In this document: positions 1-15,000 of the stretch, one piece after another | How positions within the stretch are numbered: position 1 is the first letter of the stretch | Layout of the letters: every line of letters starts with the position of its first letter | NCBI GenBank assembly: GCA_950106755.1 | Contig: OX467087.1 | Coordinates: forward strand, 8,312,047-8,376,046 | Direction of reading: 5' to 3' | Origin: Climacium dendroides | Lineage: Eukaryota > Streptophyta > Bryopsida > Hypnales > Climaciaceae | DNA: 64,000 nt | Notes under the pieces: generated by a model | The model's database searches: none | What the model was told of the DNA's origin: nothing | The model's input: only the letters and a program-made list of their open reading frames with translations | Program-made: the position numbers and the translations under genes

Positions 1-130
1 TACACGAGACTATACAAAATAAAGGCTTTATTTTAATGAATGCCACTTGATTTGGACAAGATTTCCATTTTTGAGGCAAAAAGTAATTATTTACTCTTCA
101 ACTTTATAAGTACTAAATTTTAGAGTGAAT

Positions 131-220
131 TTTTTTGTCATAAAACCATGAACAAGCAAATTCTATTTAGAAACTAATATATGTTGAGAATTTGCTTGTT
201 CATGGATTTATGACAAAATT
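131..220. repeat. Imperfect hairpin, 33-bp arms
   Basis: Bases 131-163 pair with 188-220 with only a few mismatches, leaving a loop of about 24 bases. The arms include the core AACAAGCAAATTCT and its complement. It is small and isolated, so it could be a deletion derivative of a foldback element. No coding sequence is associated. Confidence 0.75.
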
Positions 221-637
221 TCAAACCTATATAATATAAGACTCTATATTATATTCCATATTCATATATGACAACAATTTAGAGCTTGCCTAGGATTCAA
301 AAAAGTCCTTACTATTCTTGATTTCTCTCCATCATCATATGATGAAAATGGAAATTTCAAATTTTTAAAATTCTGCAACATGCCTCACTCTATTGTCTAT
401 TCAACACTTGGGATTTGCAACCATTTCTTTGAATCTCAACTCAATTGGAAAAACAAGGTATTAAATCATACAATATACAACTAATCCTGTAACTTGTTAA
501 AAGAATTGTTTTTGATTGCAATTAGATTAAATGTTATTTTCAGTAAAATATGTATTCAACTCAATTATTGTACACTTGGTTCATAAAATTGAATAGAATC
601 TATATGCATAAAATACATGTGAATTGCTTAAATCAAT

Positions 638-640
<3 letters not shown>

Positions 641-711
<71 letters not shown>
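641..711. repeat. (TA)n microsatellite, about 35 units
   Basis: An uninterrupted alternating TA run of about 70 bases. It creates spurious open frames of alternating Tyr-Ile on both strands, which are not genes. Such tracts are highly length-variable. Confidence 0.98.
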
Positions 712-714
<3 letters not shown>

Positions 715-959
715 TGCATGTCTCTTTCTATATAATATGTGTACATTTGTATGTACTTGTGGTTGTTTTTCATTATATGCTAGCAATAAATATATTATAT
801 ATAGTACCATATTCTTGTTCAACTACATTATCTAGCTTCAAACCTTCACAACTTATAATTTTTGCTCTGCTACTGATTTTGAATTTATAATTTTATATGA
901 TAAAAAATTGAGTTGAGATTCTATAAATTTTTTAATTTATTAAAAAATTATTAAGTAGA

Positions 960-1500
960 AGTAGGTTGAAGATTGAAGGAAAATCTAAATTGTTAATAGT
1001 TCTAAGATGGAATTGAAATACACTAATTACAATGGTGAAATTGTTCTAGCAAGAGATCTCAAATTCTCAACTTGTGAAACTTTTTTTTTTAAATTGTGAA
1101 AACTGAGGTCAAAAATAAATTCTACAAGTTATTTTTTCAAGAAGATGCTCTAATTGTTTGAAAAACAAGATTGTAACTATCTCACAATAAATCCAAATGG
1201 AATGAATCAAAGTTTGTTATGTACATGAAAAATATAATCTATACAAAACAAATTTTTAAAATTTTTTACTTTAAGTTTTTTTTTGCCTACCAAATGAAAA
1301 AAGGGCTATTTGTCTCATAACTTTTGCTCTTGGGCTTCAATTGAAATAAAAATTACATTTTTGGAAATTTAATATGTTTTCCTATCTTCACTAAAAGATT
1401 CAGAAAATCATAAGAAATATTGAGACCATAGGAGCCTGTGGAAATCCATTTTCTCCCTAAAGTCTCATTAACCCTTAAAGTCTCATTAATCCCTAAAGTC
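960..1500. repeat. Dispersed repeat, copy 1
   Basis: This stretch aligns by eye, with many substitutions and small gaps, to about 39160-39740 in the same orientation. Shared blocks include GGTGAAATTGTTCTAGCAA-like, TCCAAATGGAATGAATCAAA and TTGAAATAAAAATTA. Part of it also resembles the reverse complement of about 46180-46560. No coding capacity is seen, so it is an old non-coding repeat family. Confidence 0.65.
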
Positions 1501-1535
1501 TAATTGGAGGGACAATGAGACTTTAGGGATTAATG
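1484..1535. repeat. Short inverted repeat
   Basis: Bases 1484-1507 pair with 1513-1535 almost perfectly across a 5-base loop (core ATTAATCCCTAAAGTCT and its complement). A partial third copy of the arm lies just upstream near 1456-1483. No terminator or RNA gene is implied. Confidence 0.7.
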
Positions 1536-2109
1536 TGGTCAACATTCAATTTGAACTTTGTACATGGCTAAATATTGCTAGACACATTTAGTGGTATGGG
1601 CAATGATTAGCTTGGCATCAATAGTGTGAACAATAAATAAGAAATTGATGCAATCAACTAGTTCCCCTTCTCCTAAGTTGTGACAAAGTTAGGATTTGAC
1701 AAAAATCTTATTGCTCAAGTTAATTATCAATTTTTTAATCCAAATTTCTATTCTAATATTATTTTTTTTAAAGTATATACATCAAAATCTATAAAATTAA
1801 ATATAGTATTTGATTTTCAAACTATACAACTATTTGCATTGTAAGACTCAAATTATAATTAGAGTTGTCGTAAGATGAAAATCCATTTAATTGATGTCTT
1901 TTTGGATAAATAGTATAATTACGGTAGAATTGGAGTATTGCACCTAAGGGTTGACCTTCCATGGTTTAAAGAACCAATGGAAGTTGAAAAGCTTTTTTAG
2001 ATAATCCATAGCACTTGAAGCATATTGTGCTTTAAAGGTGGTTGTTTTAAGGGAGCCTAGAGGCATTAGTAGGAATTCCATACTTGTAGTTCTGAAATTT
2101 TATAAAGTA

Positions 2110-2850
2110 CTAGCGGTTGGTGCTTGCTTTGCTACACATTAACTATATTACTTTCATCAATTTATCATATGATAGAATGTAGATTAATAAAATATGTATA
2201 ATATTTAAATAAAAATATTGACATCTTCATACAATATTCTTTGAAAATACATATATTGTGCAATAGAAAGTAATTAAAGAAAATACTTATATCATAATTT
2301 TTACAAAAAAGATCTTTGCAAACATGAAAACATTGCAAGGACACCACCACTTGATAAATTTCTTCACTTACAAACAATGGTGACCAAAATTAAAGAATTG
2401 AAATGCAAATTTGTTAAATTGCAAAGACTTTATAAATACTTTGTTATAGAATCCAAAATTGCTTCAATCAAACAAAGCTCCGAATCCAATATTGCTTCAA
2501 TCTAACAAAGCTTCAAATCATTTGGTAGTAAGAAAAGAACATTAGAATTGAGAACATTCAAATCTTAAAAAATCATAGAACTGTGAAAGTAAAATGAAGT
2601 TTGAAGCCAAGAAATATGAAACCTTCATAATATCACTGTACCTCTGTAATATCACATTTTAACACTGTGTGATATTACAAAGGTGAAATGACCATTGAAA
2701 CTCTATAATATCACATTGTGTAGAAATGTGATATTATAGAGGGACTTGGCCTCTGTAATATCACAGAGTGTAAAAATATGATATTACAGAAGGCCTTGTG
2801 ATTTTAGTAGTATGATTGTTTGCATGTTAGAAAATTAGGAAATAATTTTT
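2110..2850. repeat. Diverged copy of the 36.2-kb TIR element
   Basis: The order of recognisable blocks (TTGCTTTGCTACACATTAA-like end, GAATCCAAAATTGCTTCAAT, AATCATTTGGTAGTA, then CTCTGTAATATCAC hairpins) matches 36203-37050. The right terminal repeat is not recognisable, so this copy looks truncated. Its 3' part holds three consecutive TAATATCAC palindromes. Confidence 0.65.
2638..2794. repeat. Three tandem TAATATCAC hairpins
   Basis: Three successive palindromic units, each beginning CTCTRTAATATCAC and ending with GTGATATTAYAGAG or a close variant, follow one another with 10-20 base spacers. Related but less regular units occur at 36670-36850 and 37010-37030, so the motif belongs to a repeat family rather than to the neighbouring gene. 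Confidence 0.8.
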
Positions 2851-3115
2851 AATTTTATTTTGAAGAGGCTAATGTTCTTTCTTGATCGATGTGTACCACT
2901 TAGATGAGTTCTAAGCTTACTACTGTAGTAAGTTAGTAAGACGAAATGTTGAACGGCACGGTCATAAGAGCCGCACGGTCGTAGGAACACGAGCTGGCAC
3001 ACTTCCTCGGAGATCGTCTTCATCTCAGTGTAGTCTCTAAATCCTTCGTTCGCAAGCATTCGCAGATTTGGATTTGGAGGGCTTGTCGTCGTGCCGATTG
3101 TCACGGTGGTATGCG

Positions 3116-7347
<4,232 letters not shown>

Positions 7348-8543
7348 ACTCTTAAGACATTGAAGCAGGAAGTTGTTTGCCTATGCTGATTGTCCACGAA
7401 AGCTTTCTCCACATTGAGGTGTCTGGAGGTCTGTAAATACTGTGAATATTGTATGTTGAGGTAGAAGTTTGTTCCAAGAGTACAGCTCCTCTTACTGGCT
7501 TTCTAATTGCGTAGTTGCTCAAGCGAGAAATCTTGTCAAATTGCATGGAAAGAAAGCGGATCAAAGTCTCCACTTTATGAAGAGACCTGTTGTCTGATAT
7601 TTGGAATCTGTTAGCCTCTAGTCTCAGGTGTACAATATTGGGTGGCAGTAACTTTTCACCCTATTTGCTGAAATGGTGCAATGGTTACAAGAGCTAGTCG
7701 CTGGGTCGGAGGTCACAAATCCATAGCCTCAAGGGGGCGAAGTTTGTAGTTGGCAGCCATAATTTGATATGAAGTAGCTGGCTGGCAATTCATTGTAATT
7801 TTTTTAGTGCAATTACGTAAATTCTTTTTTTTCACCAGGACCCAAGTCATGATTACGGCTCGTGTGGTTTCATTTGGGTGAAATTGCTATTGCAGGTCAC
7901 GGTGATCTTGTTCATCATATGCAATGATAAAATCGATCATTACCATGAAATCTTTCGTTTTTTTTGCTTCCATTGGTGCTTTGTAGAAGTTGTATGCACA
8001 AATTCCTCTTATGAGGTAGTTGTGCTTCTCTTCCCTTCTTCAGTGAAGCTCGGGCACCTCACAATACATTCTAGACTTGTGAGGCGTCGAATCCCCAAAG
8101 AATTCTGCACCGAAGAATATAAGTTAGGCTCAGAACCTCACTGTGTCAGTAAAATTTGGCTAAGTCTTCCTTTAAAGGCACATTCTCCTAGATATCACAA
8201 TGCAAGACACAAAAGCCTATAATGATTGGTTTCGAAGTGGATCACAATTAAGTGAACACTCGACTTTATTCATCAATGGATATCACACGAATTCGTGATA
8301 TTTATAGTGTATCATATTCCAAACAGAATAAACGGTGTGCAACTAAAATGGATACGATTGGTGGAGAGTGGCTCCAGCAATGCACTACACAAAAAGAAAA
8401 CCAATTTTTTTTTTTTTGAATATCAATCCATGAAAGTTGTTTTTGTGGGTGAATCAAAGTCATGGATTGATATTCAAAAAAAAAAAATTGGTCAAGGTAA
8501 CTTGACTGCATATTCAATAAGTTACATGAGTCCTTTCAACTGC
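7348..8543. other. 3' flank of PHAF1 homologue and spacer
   Basis: No gene is supported. The first few hundred bases are probably 3' UTR. A block at about 7711-7815 recurs in the same orientation at about 16940-17030, next to the copia element. From about 8320 onward the sequence is the reverse complement of the 3' flank of the intact GTPase gene (about 21480-21620) and marks the outer edge of the inverted duplication. Confidence 0.6.
8403..8490. repeat. Inverted repeat with A/T-run arms
   Basis: Bases about 8401-8432 and 8461-8490 are inverse copies (core TGAATATCAATCCATG and its complement plus a 12-13 base T or A run). Only one side of it is present in the duplicate at 21.5 kb, so the second arm arose after the duplication. 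Confidence 0.75.
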
Positions 8544-9026
8544 TTAAGGAGATGCGGTGAGTACGCCTACAATGAATACAAGTGCACCACACGAGGGGCA
8601 GACAACTGTGTACCCCATATGCCATATTCTAAATTTCTCCAGAGGTATACAATTTACAATTTGGGTTTTTTTAGGGTTTAGGATGCCTGTGCACGAATAT
8701 GTGCACAAAACCAGTGCTGCACATACAATGCAACCCACTCCTACAATTTTGTCAACACATGGAATCCTGGAACCATAAACTGGTTCAACTGCAGGGAGCT
8801 TGCACAGTAGCAGAGGCAGCTTCACTCCGTCAATAGCCAATTTCAGATGGCTCAAGCTCTCCGACCTCGATTTCTCAAGCTTGCTCTCCACGACAGGGTC
8901 CTCATCGTGAGGTGGAAAATCAACACCAATCCACCGATACGGAAACCTCGCTTTGTCAACATCCCCAACGATCGGCACAGCAATTTCATCGTGACTGATA
9001 AGATTTGGAATCACCGGAGCCATCAT
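8544..9026 (-). pseudogene. AIG1-like GTPase fragment lacking its G domain
   Basis: The minus-strand reading is nearly identical to the C-terminal third of the intact gene at 20551-21378: shared blocks include SHDEIAVPIVGDVDKARFPY, DEDPVVESKLEKSRSESL and GVKLPLLLCKLPAVEPVYGS. Everything encoding the P-loop and other G motifs is absent: the sequence corresponding to about 20551-21010 has been deleted, and the fragment is joined almost directly to the old 5' flank. The C-terminal hydrophobic tail is altered and the frame runs on past the parental stop to 8544. The corresponding promoter stretch (9081-9107) has also lost the TATA tract seen at 20467. A functional GTPase is excluded. A short tail-anchored peptide is formally possible but unlikely. 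Confidence 0.85.
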
Positions 9027-9058
9027 CAACTGCCGTCATCATCAACTGCCGTCAACTG
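9023..9058. repeat. 16-bp tandem duplication at deletion junction
   Basis: The unit CATCATCAACTGCCGT occurs twice in a row, followed by a partial CAACTG. It lies exactly where the deleted GTPase fragment meets its 5' flank, so it may be a scar of the deletion event. Confidence 0.8.
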
Positions 9059-9944
9059 AAGACAGAAATCCAAATTCAGACTGCTAGAATACTTTCTGGA
9101 ATGCAAGATAATTCGGGTAAGCTTACTCTTGTCAAAAAAACAAGGTCACGCTCCAGATCGATAAGCCCTGCTCTGATCGAACACTGGGGGCTTCTGCGCA
9201 TGTGGCTAGACATAAAAAGGTCGGTGATACATATTCGAGCTCCTCCATAGTCCATACTGATTAATTGAGCTCATTACTACTGTACAGAGCATTTTTTGGT
9301 ATGTGTTTTGTTTACTGACAAACTGAGCGTAACCTCCATTGCAGGGGCCTGGATTAAAGCATTTCGTGTCTAATAGGGTTACATTAATTCCTTGTGCCAC
9401 CAGTAGATAGGTCGCAAGCTCAATCAATGCATACTAGAATATTACTGCATTCATTTGTCAATTGTTGCGCGCAGTGCGTGGTTCCAGCATCATCGGCGGT
9501 CGAGCATTCTGGTAGTCAATGACATAAATTTTAGCCCTCAAATTTTAACTTAATAATTAAAGAGGGTGGACAGCTAGTATGAATTCAGTTACGTTCTGGT
9601 CTTTCTGGAATTTGGGCTTCGGGCGCCACAATTTTGTGATATTTTCAGACCTTCTACGTACACTAAATGCCACTGGCAACCCGTTAACCCACCCAATCGT
9701 GTTCCTTTTCAATTGATCACGGTCACTTGCAATTCACTCTGTAACTAATCTCCGACGAAATCAATTTAATTACTATCCCAAAATTTTAAACTACAGCTAG
9801 AAGTTGTGACGGCCGGACGTGCCAGTGCACAGTGCGAAATCAATCATAATGTCCTCAGTGAACCATCAATGACCTCTGGAGATCCTTGCAATTAACTTTT
9901 TCCTGTGTCGCACCGCCAGACCACACCAGCTGGTATCCGTGTAC

Positions 9945-11002
9945 ATGTCGAGCATACCAAGCCGATTACAAGAGGCAGGTGAGGACCTAGGTAAGCTCAT
10001 GGAGCATATTTTGTGATCGGTCTGAGTTACAGCTCGATTAGAACGTCAAATTTGTTGAGCGTTCATACATCCTTCAAGTTTAGAATTCAATTTTCTCTAT
10101 CTCTTGAACTCGTTCGATTTGCAGATTGTTTCCATGCAACTAGTTAGATTGCCAGTTTCCAGCAGGTCAAATTAAAATTGAATTTCCAGCCGCGATCTTA
10201 TCTCTCTTTTTGAACACTGCAATTGTTTTACGCAACGACCTAAGCTTCAATTGCCAGAGGAGGTGGACCTTGTCGGTCAGATGGTTCCTTCGAAGCGGGT
10301 TCGGAAGGTGCTGCTGTTTGGCAAGACCGGGCAAGGAAAGTCGACGATTGCCAACATGTTAGTATCAGGAGAGCTCCTTCACGACCCACTGTTCAAAACG
10401 GGCGACGGAATAAATGGAGTGACGGACACTGTTGCGAGTCACGAAGGACGCGGTTACCAGGTGGTGGACACAATTGGCATCGGCGAGGAAACGGAAACCA
10501 TCGGAAGGATGCCGAGCACCTCATCTACGAGTTTCTGAGGAAGACCCAAGCGGAGTACAGCCACATCCTGTTCGTGACTCCCGCGAGCAGGTTCGACAAA
10601 TTGGACAGAGATATGTCAAACCTCTTCCCCAAGATCTTCGAAGGTGCAGAGCCAGCGTTTGGATTGGTCATCACCAAATGCAACAATCCGGAGAAGTGGA
10701 AAAGCCACAACGAGAAGCGACTGCAGGAGGAGTATGGTAAGTACATCCTCCCGGGCCGCTACATGTACGTCGACTTCCCATCCCTGGATGAGGAAGACAG
10801 GGAAATGGAGGCTCTGCTGAGGAAGAAGAGGAAGAAGTCGCTCGAGAGCTTGGAGGCCGCACTGCAGGAGTTCTTTCAGGGGAACGACTTCCAGTACCAC
10901 AAACCCAAGTACGCCACTTGGACATTTGCGGCTCTGCGAAACTTTGCAAAACGAGTTCACCTTAAGATTCTCGAGTATATTCGGAGAAAGTTTAGAAACT
11001 GA
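9945..11002 (+). pseudogene. AIG1/GIMAP-like GTPase with 1-bp frameshift
   Basis: Two-exon gene: 9945-9990 (MSSIPSRLQEAGEDL, ending in phase 1 at a GTAAGC donor) and 10258-11002. The first part of exon 2 carries a complete P-loop GKTGQGKST and the G3 motif DTIG. The frame then breaks at about 10497-10500, where paralogues read GAAACCCAT or GAAAGCCAT and this copy has one base fewer, and a stop follows at 10536-10538. The remaining coding sequence continues in another frame to 11002 with the G4-like TKCNNPEKW, a charged stretch and a basic C terminus. The summed exon length is one base short of a multiple of three, consistent with a single deletion from a roughly 263-residue ancestor. If the base is a sequencing error the gene would be intact. 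The family is an AIG1/IAN-type TRAFAC GTPase, often linked to defence in plants. Confidence 0.8.
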
Positions 11003-11581
11003 GAAGCAGATGAGTGAGATAGCACGGTAAACTTTGGGGAAAACGGGGAGGGTACCTTCCTGGCGGTCCAATTCATGCGAGAATGATGAGTCGTTAGGCG
11101 TTCACAGTGCAATTCAGCAGACCATTTGAATCTTAAGTAGTAAAATGAATGCTCAGAAGTAATTTGTAGTAGTCTTTTTTTTCAAACGTGCTCAACTCTT
11201 CATTAGAGTGAGTCTTTCAAACGGTCAAACCATCCTCTAAGATTAAGATTCTTCTACTTGATTACGTTTGAGTTGTTCAAACAGGATGGTTCGTGACTGG
11301 TCCTTTATTTATCTATTTACCAATCAAATGTAAAGAGTGTGATTGAGTCCCTTGAAATTGAAGTTTGGATGAGACTGTATTTGAAAGAGCAAGTGTGCAA
11401 GTTTGCATGGAGTATGCTCTAAAAGCATCATCCACTGACAATCATGGTTTCTTGTCAAAGTCCCAGGACTTCCTGTTTGTTGATGACCCACAAAAGACTG
11501 CTTGAGATAATTTCGAGTCACAGACACTTGCAACATTTCTGATACTGTAAAGCAATCGTAGTACGCCAATTATATGATACT
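11003..11581. other. 3' flank of GTPase pseudogene, repeat-bearing
   Basis: No gene is supported. The part at about 11470-11581 is copied in the same orientation at about 22200-22312 (shared TTTGTTGATGACCCA, TTGCAACATTTCTGATACTG). The copia element inserted inside this repeat, and the repeat resumes after the 3' LTR. Confidence 0.7.
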
Positions 11582-11586
11582 GAAAG
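11582..11586. repeat. Copia target-site duplication, left
   Basis: GAAAG directly precedes the 5' LTR and recurs at 16728-16732 directly after the 3' LTR. A 5-bp duplication is the normal product of copia integrase. The un-duplicated site is visible at about 22313 (TTGAAAGCAAAGG). Confidence 0.95.
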
Positions 11587-11985
11587 TGTTGGATGTAAGT
11601 GACCAGCACTGGATGACTTACTACATCCAAGCGCAGCCAGCGCAGCAGCCGTTTGAACCTAGAAGCTGAATCGACAGCTCTTTCTTGTTTCTTGATTCCC
11701 GCTCAGTTTCAGTGAATATTACCTGAGTACTGTAGCCTAGCTCTCTCTCTTTTTTGTAGCAGCGTGAGTCACGCTGAGGTGTGAGTTTCTAGCTAGCAAT
11801 CGTTTACAACCTTAGTGTACTCTGCATCCAGGCTTTGGTGCAGAGGTTTGTGCATGAGTATGTCAGGTATATTGCAGAATAATATACGTGACTTGTTTCA
11901 AGAGTATACGGGTGCTTGCTTCGTGTGTGAGAATCTGTGAGTACTGTGTCAGTCTACTCGTATCGATTGTTTGTGTATCACAACA
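11587..11985 (+). repeat. 5' LTR of copia element
   Basis: 399 bp beginning TGTTGGATG and ending ATCACAACA, apparently identical to 16329-16727. It should contain the element promoter. No TATA box could be assigned with confidence. Confidence 0.97.
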
Positions 11986-11997
11986 AGTTATGGGCCC
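11986..11997 (+). other. Primer-binding site, half-tRNA type
   Basis: Immediately after the 5' LTR the sequence AGTTATGGGCCC contains an 11-base match (GTTATGGGCCC) complementary to the anticodon arm of plant initiator tRNA-Met, rather than to its 3' end (TGGTATCAGAGC type). This is the priming site used by Drosophila copia and by Ty5, which start from a cleaved half-tRNA. The match is seen; use of a half-tRNA is inferred. Confidence 0.8.
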
Positions 11998-12069
11998 TTT
12001 CTTCTTCCTAACTTTAACTGCGTTGTAGAACCATTCTGCATTTATCCGATTCTTATTCTGAGAGGTGCC

Positions 12070-15000
12070 ATGACTGACAGTAGTCGTGATGTCGAAGGCA
12101 TCTCCCGTTTTAAGGGCACTAATTTCCATATTTGGAAATTTCAGATACGAGCGGTCCTTTTGGGCCGTGAACTAATGGATGTCGTCGATGGTTCCATTCC
12201 CAAACCAGTGGATACAGCCGATGCTGAAACTAAGGCCGCATGGCGTAGGAAGGATAACCAAGCCGTAAGTCTTCTTTGTCAGGCCATTGATGAGAGTATG
12301 TTAAAGCATATAACTAGCTGCGTCACTTCCAAGCAAATTTGGGACAAACTCAAATTATTTCATGAACGCAATGCTTCAGAAAACATTCACACCCTACAGC
12401 AGGAGTTTTACAAGTGTGTCATGAACCAGGACGATAGCATAGCTGACTTTGTAGGTAAGCTTGATGTTATAGTACAGCAGTTAGCCGCTCGGGGTGATAC
12501 CACCTTCAACGAACAGGCAGTTATTTCCAAAATTCTTTGTAATTTACCGAGTGGATTCGATAGCTTAATCCCCGCATGGTGTATGCAGCCCGACACTGCA
12601 AAAACGTTAGACAACCTTACACTCCAATTACTTCAGACTGAAAGTACTTTAAAGTCTAGAGTAGATGAAGTTCTTGCAACAACAGCATACGTTGCAACAG
12701 CTAAAGCCTCCGAGTACACCCCTGAGCAACGTGCTGCTCGTCGAAAAGAAATCACCGATCGGAAGAAGAACACTCGGTGTTGGAAGTGTGGCGTCCTAGG
12801 GCACTGGGGGCGCGAATGCACAGCAAGTGAAGACGATCAGAGGAAACATCAGGAGGCGCAGAGTCAAGGGCAGAGTAGCAGTGATAACTCGAAGAAACGA
12901 TACTCCAGTCACAAAGCTTTCATTGCCACTATTGGCGAAGCACCTTCGGAGTCTGCTTACTGGTACGTCGACAGCGGGTGTACCGAACACATGACGGACA
13001 ATCGCGCCTACTTCTCGACATACCAAGATGTCTCCAGTGAACAACGGCCAGTTCAAGGCATTGGCGGGGCCATGCTCACCGTTGCTGGTATCGGAGACAT
13101 TGTCATTAGGATCAAGCATGATCATGGCTACAGTTCCGACATTCTAAAAGGGGTAATTCATGTCCCCTCTTTAGGTCGCAATCTATTTTCATCTTATGTT
13201 GCGGCTCAAAAAAAAATTTACACGCTTCATACAGACACAGGGTGTCAGATGCTAGAAGGTGGAAAAATCGTCATGACTGGTGTAATCTACAATAGAATGT
13301 ACCGATTGAAAATTGAAGTCATTCCACCTGAGACTACCTCTACTGCTTTAGCTTCCACTTCGTTCGGCATACCTACTGTAGCTGAAAGCAAACAAACTTT
13401 AGACGTTTGGCACAAAAGATTTGCACATCTTAATCATGCCACAATCCAGAAAATGGTGTCACAGGCTATAGTTAGTGGCCTAGTTCTTGATAATCGAGTT
13501 CAGTCATTCTGCCCTGGGTGTACTTACGGCAAGCATAGCCGCGCACCTTTCCCAGTCAATGAATTCAGAGCTCGATCCCAGACACCTAGTGATTTAATAC
13601 ACTCCGATCTTTGTGGTCCTATGAGCACTCCTTCAGTGGGAGGTGCTTTGTATTTCGTCTTGTTTAAAGATGATTGCTCAGGATTCCGAGTTATCGAATG
13701 TATCAAGAGCAAACCCGACACACTGGCTGCGTTCCAGAGATTTGTTGCCCAGATCAAGAGAGAAACAGGCAACACTGTCAAGATCGTGAGGAGCGACCGA
13801 GGCACCGAATACACAAATGCTGTCTTCACAAAGTACTTACAAGAACAAGCCATCAGACAGGAGCTAACTACGCCTTACACACCCGAACAGAATGGTGCTG
13901 CTGAGCGTGACAACAGGACAATCATGGAAGCCGTCCGAAGCATGCTCCACGGGTCAAATATTGAAATTCAGTTCTGGGCAGAGGCGGCGCACACGGCCGT
14001 GTACACCCTCAACCGAACTGCAACTCGCACCGTGGAAGGACGAACACCTTTTGAACTTTGGTATCGTGAAAAGCCATCAGTTGCGCACATGCGCATTTTC
14101 GGCACCACAGCCTACGTTTACGTTCCGAAGCCACTTCGAAAGAAACTCGGGCCAAAGAGTCGGAAGGGCATATTCATGGGATATTCTATCACCAGTAAGG
14201 CCTATAGAGTCTGGAATATGGAGCTTCGCCGAATTGAAGAAAGCCGCGATGTCCTCTTTGATGAAGATAATATGGGGCAAAATACTAGTGACAATCATCG
14301 GTGGCTTAGCGTTGAGGGCGAGATTGCTCCACCCACTCAACTCCTTTTGCATGATCCAGCTGTACCCCATGTGGTCCACCAACCGGACAACAGGCCCCAC
14401 CAACCACCAGCAATCGACACAGATCAGTCTAGTCAACCTGACGACGACTCTGGCAGTACGCCCAAGGTAGATCCGACCCTTAACTCCGGAGATTGCGACA
14501 GTGATCCCTATGCTCTAGACTACGCACAACCTGATTTACAGCAAGCTCGATCGCCGAGTCCCTCCGACGAATCAGTGGGAGACCATGCAGCTGAAGACAA
14601 TCATGCTGATCTTCGTGGCACAAGAGCTCGAAATCCACCCGCGAGGCTTGGCGAGTGGATCTACCTAGTCAACAGGAACTCTTATGCATGCGTCGCCCAT
14701 ATACCAATCCCTGATGAACCGGAGACTTACGAGGAGACGATGGCGTCACCAGAGCGGGAACTTTGGTTGGCTGCCATGCAAGAAGAATACGAGTCTCTCG
14801 TTGCAAACGATACATGGACTCTCGAAGAGATTCCCGAACAAAGCAACCTCGTCAAATGTCGGTGGGTTTACAAGCTAAAACTTGCAGCAGATGGCTCTGT
14901 TAGTCGTTATAAGGCTAGATTAGTTGCAAAAGGCTTCACACAGAAAAAAGGAGTTGACTATGAGGAAACCTTTAGTCCAGTTGTCAAGTTTGATGCAATC

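Larger units (their letters stand above)
1..3000. other. AT-rich intergenic region, no gene seen
   Basis: No coding exon is supported here. The stretch holds a long (TA)n tract, short hairpins near 131-220 and 1484-1535, a segment at about 960-1500 that is repeated near 39160-39740, and a segment at about 2110-2850 related to the TIR element at 36.2 kb. Its last 100 bases become richer in G+C and probably include the promoter and 5' UTR of the PHAF1-like gene. Confidence 0.7.
8320..11000. repeat. Left arm of inverted GTPase-cluster duplication
   Basis: Read as reverse complement, successive blocks match the right arm in the same order: about 8320-9026 with 21010-21620, 9081-9110 with 20450-20490, 9240-9430 with 20105-20290, 9640-9960 with 19770-20060, and 10100-10990 with 18880-19690 and, less closely, with 18010-18790. 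Similarity is highest in the truncated GTPase fragment and moderate elsewhere, so the duplication is not brand new. The arm carries one AIG1-like pseudogene on each strand. Confidence 0.85.

Noticed and set aside
550..890. Three overlapping open frames of alternating Tyr-Ile
   Set aside because: They are translations of the (TA)n microsatellite and vanish outside it.
11971..12069. Upstream extension of the gag-pol frame
   Set aside because: It begins inside the 5' LTR at a non-ATG codon and crosses the primer site. The first ATG at 12070 fits the GAG start.
13892..14470. 192-codon frame inside the copia element
   Set aside because: It is a shadow of the gag-pol frame, which has integrase motifs through the same DNA.
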